Of a stretch of DNA of 18,765 nucleotides, positions 9,701 to 17,789 are shown one piece after another. The notes beneath the pieces are model-generated. The model ran no database searches and was not told where the DNA came from. It worked only from the letters and a program-made list of their open reading frames with translations. The stretch is taken from NCBI GenBank assembly GCA_003024985.2, contig PXIH01S0040434.1; one strand, 5' to 3'. Each line of letters begins with the position of its first letter. Position 1 is the first letter of the stretch. Source of the DNA: Euperipatoides rowelli. Taxonomy: Eukaryota > Onychophora > Udeonychophora > Euonychophora > Peripatopsidae. The position numbers were made by a program, and so were the translations under genes.

Positions 9701-10389
9701 TTGAGAATGAAAAAAGTATAAATATACAGTGTATTAGGAATTGTAACAAGTTAGATTCTGATTATTTGTTGAAGTATAAATATTTTTTTGTTTCTTAGTT
9801 GTAATAAGTAGCTGAAGCATTTTTTAACCTTTTAGCTTCTGACTGACCATCAATTTTTTATCTTCAATTTTATGAATGATAAGTATATGGTGGGAGGTTC
9901 ACCTGCAATGGGTGGTTTTATAAAAATATTTTCAGGTGTGCCCATAAAGAATAATTTTGGTATCTTTATATGTGTATTGGGAGGCTATTTCTATAGTTCA
10001 GTATGAATGTTATCAAGTGGGATCTGTGGGGAACTTTAAGACCACCTAATGTTAGTTTTTAAGGTTCTTAAATCCTTACAAAAAGATGATGCTTAAAAAA
10101 GTATGAAATTTAATATCATTTAAATGGCATACAAAAAGTTGTAACAATTAGAAAAATATTTTCATATTTTTATGATAATGAAATTATTCATTTTTATTTT
10201 ATAGGTTTCATTTCATTTACTGCATTTCATTTCAGATCTCTCAATAAGTTTATTAATTTTCTCTCCAAATCGATGATATTTTAAAGATTGTTCTCCAAAA
10301 GATATAAAGTTTAACTGCTTGAACAAAAAAAGTGATTGATTAAATTGATCCAGTTGATCAAACAGTAACTCTAAATACCTGACATGTTT
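9701..10389. other. AT-rich DNA with no recognised gene
   Basis: This stretch could be the body of the hAT-like element, displaced copia gag, or both. No zinc knuckle, protease active site or gag motif was found on the minus strand. A short phrase, GGTGGGAGGTTCACCTGCAA near 9890-9909, stands out in composition but was not identified. Confidence 0.45.
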
Positions 10390-10572
10390 TTTTTTTTTTT
10401 TTTTTAAATATATACGTTGATAAAAGTCTACTTGAACAAAGTCTAATCTGAGGTTAGCTGTCCTCAGATTCAAACAAACGACCATCTTGGTCACTGTAGC
10501 GAGCGGCCATCTTGTCACTGTAGCCGCTGAGTCAGAGTGTTTTCCTAACATGACTAGTCCTGCAGGCTAAAA
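10390..10572 (-). mobile_element. SINE copy 2, same family and orientation as 8902-9080
   Basis: Flanking 13-mers ACCTGACATGTTT (10377-10389) and ACCTAACATATTT (10573-10585) differ by two transitions and look like an aged target-site duplication. On the minus strand the SINE starts CTGCAGGACTAG and ends in a run of about 20 A (10390-10405). It shares with copy 1 the CTGCAGG start, the box-B-like TTTGAATCT and the TTAGACTTTGT-CAAGTA segment. Unlike copy 1, it carries a tandem duplication of about 25 bp (10479-10503 and 10504-10526). Each unit contains a CAAGATGGC/T core. It also has a perfect 9-bp hairpin (10445-10453 with 10462-10470). Confidence 0.87.
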
Positions 10573-11138
10573 ACCTAACATATTTATCTCTACAAATGTA
10601 TAAATTTATAATTTTGAGAATAATTTCANTGTAAAATCTTGTCAGGAAATAATACATTTAAAGACTGAATTTAAATAATTATTATTATAAAAATCAAAAC
10701 ATTCTTAATGCTAATATATAGCTTACTGTAGGCCTATAACATAATCTATAGTATACAACTGTCTAGTACTATATAAATAGCATTATCCTACACTATCTCT
10801 TTATTCCCATTTATTTGACAATATGTAAGAATCATTTTAAGAAATATAGCTATTTAATTTTTCAATGTGAATGTAAAATACAAAAGTTTGGAGAATAGTC
10901 AAAGATAGACTACATTTGAATTGTGTACTCTCTACATAATAACATTATTTTTTTTTTTTGTGGAGGAGGGGCTGGGGGACCCATTGGCTATTCCCGACAC
11001 AACCCGCCAATCACTTACTTTTACAACAAACATACCTAATGAGTGGAGACCATATTACAGACGTTTGTTTATTTGAATTTCCAGCTTTAATTTATAAATT
11101 GTCTCCTTGCTTAAAGTTTTAAAGTTTACATTAAAATT
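10573..11138. other. AT-rich DNA with one GC-rich patch, no recognised gene
   Basis: Nothing coding was recognised. After a T-run near 10949-10960 comes a GC-rich patch (about 10961-11015) containing GGAGGAGGGGCTGGGGGACC. It then has ATTGGCTA and CCAATCA, which are an inverted and a direct CCAAT sequence. This could be the edge of an unrecognised element or a remnant promoter-like segment; I cannot tell which. Confidence 0.4.
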
Positions 11139-11240
11139 CCTCAAAGTCTGGGTGTGTCAGGACCCACATTGTCCTCAAAGTCTGGGTGTGTCAGGACCCA
11201 CATTGTCCTCAAAGTCTGGGTGTGTCAGGACCCACATTGT
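11139..11240. repeat. Three identical 34-bp tandem repeats
   Basis: Units lie at 11139-11172, 11173-11206 and 11207-11240 and are exactly identical. Each has an internal short inverted pair, TGGGT and ACCCA, around GTGTCAGG. Exact identity in an otherwise heavily mutated region suggests recent amplification, homogenisation, or possibly an assembly effect. The array ends eight bases before the TA that bounds the palindromic element at 11251. Confidence 0.92.
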
Positions 11241-11248
11241 CTACCCAC

Positions 11249-11492
11249 TAAAACTACTACTGTCAGCCACTTTTTTTGTTTTTACAAGTTAATATCTAAA
11301 TCAAGTAATTAACTAAGTTTAAGTACCTCAGACAAATAATTATTAATAGTCTTTATTATTTTATTTTTTAGAGCATTACACTAATAAAAGACTATTAATA
11401 ATTATTTGTCTGAGGTATGTAAACTTAATTAATTACTTGATTTAGATAGTAACTAGTAAAAACAAATAAAGTGGCTGAAAGTGGCAGTTTTA
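11249..11492. mobile_element. Palindromic MITE-like element bounded by TA
   Basis: Two arms of about 107 bases (11251-11357 and 11383-11490) are near-perfect inverted copies around a loop of about 25 bases. The outer ends share AAACTNCNACTNTCAGCCAC in opposite orientation. A TA lies at each edge (11249-11250 and 11491-11492), as for the TA target duplication of Tc1/mariner elements. There is no coding capacity. It would form a long hairpin as RNA or single-stranded DNA. Assignment to Tc1/mariner rests only on the TA and is tentative. Confidence 0.82.
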
Positions 11493-12779
11493 ATATATTA
11501 TGTGAAATTAATAAACATTTTTTAGAATTGAAAGCAATTATAGTTGTATTTCATCATATGATGCTAGTCTGACAGAACAATAGGAAATAACAGGTTAATT
11601 AGAAATCATATATACTTTGTGAGATTTCCCAACACTGTGATAATTAAAATGTGCAATTTATATTTATTACAATCCTAACCTTAACCCTAACTCATACTAT
11701 GTAATAAACCCACTATTCCCCAAACAAGTCTGGCATCAATGAGCTCAGGAATCAATATACATTATATAACAAAACGGTACCTGTTAACAGACAACAAATT
11801 TTTAACAGATTAATATTGTAGTGGTAAAACATCCCAAGGAGATCAAAAGATACATTATGTTTCAGCCTGCAACAAAATTACTAGTCTTATTTGACAATGT
11901 ATCTTTACTAAAAGGTAAATGTTGTGCATCTCCACTGGTCCAGTTAGTCGAGGCTGTTGACAGAAAGAGGTAGTGTATGTAAAGGGTCATATTATGTTCA
12001 ATCTTATGCAGCCCCCAGTGTGGAAAATGCAAGTTTTCTTTCGATATCAGTAAGCACTAAGAAATTTTTCTGTAACTTTATAATATATTGAGTAGTTTCA
12101 ATAGTTTTATTTGTAGTCTACTACAAAAAAAAAGTAATTGAAGTGATATATTTTTATTACTTTTATATTTCCTCTAACCAATANTTTTTTTTTCTTCTGG
12201 AAATAGACCACAGATATGTAAATCCAACATAACATTTTAGGTAAAAATCCAATGTAAAGACTAATCTATTTTTTTTTTTTGTCTATTACCTAACTAGAAA
12301 TTGTTTTAAGAACTGTTTTACTGTTTTCACTACACAATGTTTTCATGATTCCAGATCATGTGCTCATGTATCATCAAACACAGTACAATCCATTACCTTA
12401 AGCCATAAAATTAATCCCAATTATTACGAGTGAAGAACAGATTGGATCTATAAAGTAAAGAGAATACTAATTAATGTACCATTAGTACTTTCTTGGGAAA
12501 TTTGCAATATATATTTCACCTTTTTTAAAATTAATATAAAGGAAAATTTCATGATTAAGGGCAAAACATTTAGAAACAAAAAACTAAAATTGTCTAAATA
12601 TTCAACATAATTTTTAATAGGCCTTATACAGTATATACTGTATATATTTATTTGATGTATTGTATTTGCAAAAATCTATTTTGAAAAATTTGATTTAGAA
12701 AGTATTTTTTTGAATAATTACTTTTGTAAAGTAGTTGTAGTTAAAACTTTTCTACAAGAGTTAGTTGTAATTATAGCTC
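11493..12779. other. AT-rich DNA with no recognised gene
   Basis: No gene was recognised over about 1.3 kb. It includes a CCTAACCTTAACCCTAAC stretch (11675-11692), T-runs near 12184 and 12270, and a perfect 20-bp palindrome TATACAGTATATACTGTATA at 12625-12644. Any N-terminal part of the pseudogene that follows is too decayed for me to see. Confidence 0.5.
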
Positions 12780-13832
12780 ACTACATTTTAAAAATAGTTT
12801 TCCAAACTCTGCCAAATAAAGTGACTCTAAAGAGCTGTTGGTATGAAAGAAGACTAATAAGAGTACTTCTGCTAAATTATAATAAAATAGAAGTTTTGAT
12901 GACAACACAAGCAGACTTTCAGGAAAACTGTTACAAGATAGGCACATTACCTAATCATTGCTGAGCATCAAATATATAAGTTCATCAAGCTGTTTCTGAT
13001 CTCATTGTGTCAGTAGAAATTGATAAAGCAAGGGCAAGATCAAATATGGTTGTTGTTGGTCAGGATATCACCCAACTTGTTTTACTTACTTTAAAAGCAT
13101 CTGACTCTGATAATTTTTTTTTTGTCTGACACTGAAACAGAACAGAGGCCTTGTTTATAATTTCTCATCAAAAGACTCTTCCTGGTGAGACCTGCAATGA
13201 GCTTATTTTTGCATAATCAGAATGTGATACCACATCAGCTCTCTTCAATCATGGTACAATTAAAGCTGTGTCAAAGGTCATGAGCTGAGATCAAATGTTA
13301 AAGTTTACAACCTCCCACCAGCTACAAAAGAANAAATTGCTTTTGCATGTGAAATGTTTTTTTTTCTTCACCTAGCCTATGTGGAAATCAAAAAGTGAAA
13401 ATCTTGATAAGTTGCAGTATTACAGATACAATAATATTGTATCAAAACAGCAGGTTAATCTAATATTTGATTTTCCTTCACTTTTTCCAACAAGTGATGA
13501 AGCTGCACAGCATTCCTACTGTATCTATCTCCAAGCAGAACATAGGCAGGGAAATATGTTGGATTCGACTTCATAGGGTTGAATTAAAAATAATGAGGCA
13601 CTGATTGCTGTTCTTTCCTGCAAACACTCAGCACCACCCAAACTGTTGAAGCTAGTGTCCTGTCCAAGTAAACAACCAAGTTCCAAAAACTAGGTGAATG
13701 TGGGAATGCTGTATAGACCTGTTTGCCCAAGTGCTCTGTGTCAGGATATGCATTGGGAAAATAACACAGTGTTCTATGCTGATGAGGTTGAAAATAACAT
13801 TGATGGAGAACCCCTATATAATTACATATAGG
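12780..13832 (+). pseudogene. Orphan mobile-gene family: nuclease-like core with Cys-rich C-terminus, decayed
   Basis: Read across frames, this matches a family common among 'uncharacterized proteins' of corals, molluscs and chelicerates. FQENCYKIGTLPNHC (about 12918-12962) and VHQAVSDL correspond to a DADT..IV motif. MVVVGQDITQLVLLTL (about 13046-13094) corresponds to VGxDxDLLVLL. CDTTSALFNHGTIKA (about 13220-13268) matches the GCDTTSAFF.GK motif. The open segment 13379-13576 ends with FPTSDEAAQHSYCIYLQAEH, matching LPPTSDAAxQHSxRVYxQVQ. KNNEALIAVLSCK...APPKLLKLVSC (about 13590-13665) leads to the cysteine-rich tail, where several cysteines are already lost. ENNIDGEPLYNYI reaches a TAG at 13830-13832. 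The acidic VGxDxD and HAxxGCDTTS arrangement resembles PIN/FEN-type nuclease folds, but that function is inference. At least four stops or frame shifts make it inactive. Confidence 0.7.
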
Positions 13833-13842
13833 TAGATCTACT

Positions 13843-15847
13843 TTAACCCTTAACAGCCCACAAAAATTCTGAATAAATCAACCCTGTAGTGTCTATGGTA
13901 CACACATTAATGTTTTCACTGTTTCTTATTTAAATTAAAGTCATTACTCTTTGTATTTTTTTATTGTGCAAAAATTAATTCATTTGTATTTATTTAAACA
14001 CTTATTACAAATAATTTTATTATAGAATACTCACAACATACATTCAGATTACATGTATTGCAACATTGTTTAGAAGTTCTTGAAATTTTTGATGGGAAAA
14101 TATGACATCTTTTTTTCTCTTTTGATCTGGTAGATGTGATTGCCTTGCAGCATCATCATCTTGGTCTGTGTTTAGGATGTCTGATATAGCCGCAACATGG
14201 GGATTTGTTAATCCCTTTTTTTCTTGAAGCACAATGAGAGGCTTTTCTAGTTCGGTTGCAATCTCTCACAAAAATAGTTTCCTTTGAAAGGATGGCTTTT
14301 TTTATTCCAGTCTGGGTATAATTTTTTCCATATAATCATAGATGCTATTCCAGAAAATCTAGAATATTTTGGAAAAATGCCATAGGCCACCTGTTGGTTT
14401 TATACCATACTGTATATCAGTGCCCCATTTGATCTAGTGTGTCAACCCCACCTTTTGTAGCATTGTAGTATAAATTAATTTATGATTAAGTTGTTGTTTA
14501 TTACATCAATATTAATAGTATGATGCATTGTAGACATAATATTACTGCACATTTTTTTTGGCATGTATGAAGACAAAGTCATATCTTTACAAAACCCAAA
14601 ACAATTTGTTGCAACTTTGCATTTATTATTTGGCAAAAAATGTTTGGTATGCAACATTTGTTTTTTCTCGAAGTTCCAACTGTTGTCAACCCATTTGATA
14701 GTAAAAACTGTGCGACTTCAAAACTTGTGAAATAATTATCAATATAATATTTCTATTGGTTCGAAAAAATGAGTCACCTAGCGTTTCTACTACCGTTTGT
14801 GATAAATTTTAAATCTATTTATACCATATTTTCCCAAATATGGTATTACATATAAAGGATAGCTTGTTTGGCTATCGCAAATCCATCACATCTTCATTCC
14901 ATATTTGTCAGGTTTACTGGGCATGTATTGCTTTAAAGACACCCGTTTACGATAAGGTACAAGTTGCTCATCAATAGTGAGATATTCTCCAGGTAGATAT
15001 AATTACAAAAGCTTTTTATTTATGTCATTCCATAATTCTCTGATAGGTTCCAGCTTGTCTTTTGATTTCCATCCGCTTCTAGTTTCTTTGTCATCAAATC
15101 TTAAAAATCGAAGAATTGAAGCAAATCTGTTCTTGCCCATAGTAGCACAAAAGATTGGATTACCAAATATTGGATTCCAAAATTCTCTGAAATCAGCATT
15201 TACTTGTTTGTTTACACCACTTGTTATCAATAGTCCCAAAAATCATTGTAGTTCAATGTCATCCAAAGTTTTCCAGTTATTTCCAAGTACTCTTGTTTCT
15301 TCAATATTGGTGTATTTTGCAATTGTGCTTGTTATATTTTTATCAAAAAATAAATTGAAACAATCTATTGGATCCTCAATAGTATATCCTGGTTGAAGAA
15401 AGACCTTTTGTATACGTCCTCAGATTATATTATGTTGTGGAGTTCTTTGTGCCATATCCGATTTGGAATTCTACTTAGTTGCTTATTTACCAATATATTG
15501 TACAATTGGATCTAAATTTTCAACTTCTGTTTCTTCTTCATTACTGGTGAATACTTGTTAGTCCTCTTCTTCTGAAGCTAGGCTACTTCAGTAAATTCTA
15601 TTTCTTCTTCAGATGCACTATCAACTGCAAAATATTCATCATCATTAACATCATCATTAAATATATAATTTTCATAATCACTGTCCTCTAATGCACGACA
15701 AAGTTCTTCATCAGTTAACACCTTTCGTTTTGTCATATTACAAGCAACTAAATAATAATAAGATGGCTAATTTTACAAAATTTACTACAGTTTAAATTCT
15801 TAACTTATGCCTCTCAATAATAGAGAACAGTTCTTGGGGTTTATTAA
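13843..15847 (-). mobile_element. piggyBac-like DNA transposon remnant
   Basis: The left end is clear: TTAA (13843-13846), the obligatory piggyBac target, followed by CCCTTAACAGCCC (13847-13859), which fits the CCC-start terminal repeats of this superfamily. The right end is less certain. A TTAA occurs at 15844-15847, preceded by CTTGGGGTTTA, so the element may end with a mutated repeat there. The two ends do not match well by eye. The transposase lies on the minus strand between them. The left end sits 11 bases past the stop of the neighbouring pseudogene. Confidence 0.72.
13994..15736 (-). pseudogene. piggyBac transposase pseudogene (DDE, nearly full length)
   Basis: The ATG at 15736-15734 opens an acidic N-terminus (MTKRKVLTDEELCRALEDSD). 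The open segment 15239-15003 (FWNPIFGNPIF...NRFASILRFLRFDD) is the piggyBac signature. LTIDEQLVPYRKR (about 14945-14980) supplies the first catalytic Asp, and YMPSKPDKYGMKM follows. NYFTSFEVAQFLLSNGLTTV, with a broken codon just before it where the second Asp lies, is near 14680-14740. DMTLSSYMPKKM is near 14535-14570. YNATKGGVDTLDQM (about 14425-14470) holds the third Asp, then TNRWPMAFF. A C-terminal CCNTCNLNVCC (about 14025-14060) is the decayed Cys-rich domain, in a shifted frame. Span gives about 580 codons, normal for the family. Internal stops (for example near 14890) and frameshifts mean no active enzyme. Confidence 0.88.
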
Positions 15848-15854
15848 TTAATTA

Positions 15855-16415
15855 TTGGCTGAGGAAGATATAAAACGTTTTCTCTGTGTTCATAACAAGG
15901 TCTTTATTAAAATGATAACGAAGAAGCAGGAATTAAATAATTACATCACAGAGTTTAAAAATGTCAGGCCAATTGCCCTTATGAATACAGACCTGAAAAT
16001 TGTACAAATAATGTTGTTACAGCAAGTCTCCTCTTTAATCTCCAAATTACTCCCTTTTGGAGTCTTTGGTGTGAAATATAGAACTATAAGTAAAGCATTG
16101 TTGATTTATCAATTTTTATTTAATATTAAAAGGAAAAAAATCTAGAAAACAAGAGTATTTAATGAAATTGAATATGTCAATTGCTTTTACATATGTGAAC
16201 ACTGAATATCTCAAATATTTTTTGTTGAAATATTTGGGATCAAACAGTACTGTTGATCTAATAATTGACATAATTACTTGGAAGTAAATTGCAGTAATCA
16301 ATAATGGAATCTATGCAGAATTTTATGTATTGAGGCATGCACTTTTACAGGGATCACCTTTGTCATCACTCCTTTATTCATTTTATTAGGTGAGATTGTA
16401 TTAGAAAATATACAA
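15855..16415 (+). pseudogene. Tx1/L1-like LINE reverse transcriptase fragment
   Basis: The first 96 codons are open and contain FKNVRPIALMNTDLKIVQIM (about 15955-16010). This matches the RT block with RPISLLNxDYKI. The fragment continues in other frames with EYLKYFLLKYLG (about 16204-16240). It ends with ALLQGSPLSSLLYSFY (about 16339-16387), the RQGCPLSPLLY motif typical of Tx1/L1-group elements. The Asp-containing motif between them (normally EKAFD) has decayed to something like IEYVNCF. The fragment has no endonuclease before it and stops before the catalytic Asp pair. It is cut on the left by piggyBac-side sequence and on the right by another LINE. Confidence 0.78.
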
Positions 16416-16489
16416 GATGGGGGTCCGGTTCAAGATGGTGATGGCCTGTAATCTTTTGTAAGAGCTCCGGAGATATTTTTAAAAAAGAA

Positions 16490-17644
16490 TGGCACAATAT
16501 GTTGCAAAGAAAGATTAGAGAGTATGATGTTACAATAATTGATGCGGTTAGTAATTCTAGCAAATTTATTAAATTAGTTAAGAGCCTGAAGTTTTGGCAT
16601 AAGGTCTTTGAATCGGCTAATGCACCAAAAAGGCTTATAATAACGCTGTTCAGTAAGGCTGTAGACGTAAACATGAATGTGTCTGGAATAATAATGGAAT
16701 AATAATGTGTTTTTCCCAAGGAATTCAAGGTATCTAGGAGTAGATTTTGTTGACAAAAGTAGGAAGAAATTTGTAGAAGAGAAGTTTAAATTTTATGAAG
16801 AGTATTATGTTGTCCCATCGAATTGGGGTGGTTTGCATCAATTTATAGATTTGAGGATTCATTGAGGGCCGATTGATGATGACTTTAATAAGACAAAAGT
16901 TCTGTTTGATCCATATGTGATTATAACAAAAATTGAGAACGAGAAATTTAAAGTATCAAAAGACATTGAGATAAATTCAGGTGTAATTATTGTGAAAGCA
17001 ATTATTAAGGTTGGAGTGAATGTGATTGATATACAATACCTGTTAAGTACGGGTAGCCTAACATTACTTGTAGTAATGAAAGGGAGGGACCCTATATGTC
17101 TTTAATACCAAAAGGTGGGACATAAGGCTCTTGAATGTCCACGAAGGAGGTGTAATGTTTGCAATCAATTTTATGTTGATAATCATAGTGACTGTCAAGG
17201 GGAAGTGAAAATATCATACGCTGATACGGTAAGGAAGAGTTTTGAGGGGGGTGAAGATGGTGATGTGGATAAGATGGATGGTATACTATCTGTAAACAGA
17301 GATGGACATGCTGATGTAAGTCAGGTGAGGGGTGATTTATAGTGATAAGTCCCAGGATGCAGGATTTGATGAGTGGCAGAAAATGGCTGATCAACCGTAT
17401 ATCACGTATGAAGGTCAAGCTGATGAGAATGAGATTTCAATGGATGAGGGTGATGGTGATGAGAGAGACAATATGGGTGCTGCATAAAAGCAAGAGGGTG
17501 AAGAAAAAGACCGGCGATATGAGCGATAATGGGGTTGAGAAAGATGAAAATACGCCTGAGAAACGTAAGGTAAGAATTGTTGAGCTTAAAGATGATAATA
17601 AGGATGAGGAGAGGAAAATTGGGAAAAAGGACGGTGGTGTGTAA
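16490..17644 (+). pseudogene. LINE ORF1 (gag-like RNA-binding protein) with CCHC zinc knuckle
   Basis: The coding trace starts near 16499 (MLQRKIREYDVTIIDAVSNS) and shifts frame near 16700. It continues with YLGVDFVDKSRKKFVEEKFK and later DPYVIITKIENEKFKVS. A zinc knuckle follows near 17097-17140. It reads C-x2-Y-x4-H-x4-C with a stop between the first two positions, so the second Cys has become Tyr. A second cluster, CNVCNQFYVDNHSDC (17154-17198), is intact. This pair of Cys/His clusters is usual for Tx1/L1-type and related ORF1 proteins, which coat LINE RNA. The tail is highly charged and acidic/basic (to 17644) after another frame change. An internal TGA near 16864 and others show decay. 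Confidence 0.75.
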
Positions 17645-17789
17645 TGGCGGTTATTGGTTTGACTGTACGGCCATTTTATAATTTTGTATTAGTATTAAGT
17701 TTATTTTATATACAAGTTATATATTTATTTTTCATGCTTAATTTATTTTATGAACTATAAAAAGTTATCTAGGCTATATGTTCTGCAAA

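Noticed and set aside
10213-10551. 112-codon minus-strand frame
   Set aside because: Its first half runs through SINE copy 2 and its poly-A; the rest shows no known motif, so it is not a gene.
11139-11240. CRISPR-like array
   Set aside because: The units are directly adjacent with no spacers, and the setting is eukaryotic.
11107-11292. Short repeated protein reading
   Set aside because: It only translates the 34-bp DNA repeats in changing frames and lacks family features.
11672-11692. Telomere-like CCTAACCTTAACCCTAAC
   Set aside because: Only about three imperfect units; too short and too degenerate for an interstitial telomere claim.
14977-15396. Plus-strand 139-codon frame
   Set aside because: It lies antisense to clear piggyBac transposase coding.
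16378-16728. Minus-strand frames over 16378-16756
   Set aside because: They are antisense to LINE ORF1 on the plus strand, which has a family-consistent reading.
17092-17418. His/Pro-rich minus-strand frame
   Set aside because: It is antisense to the zinc knuckle and acidic tail of ORF1.
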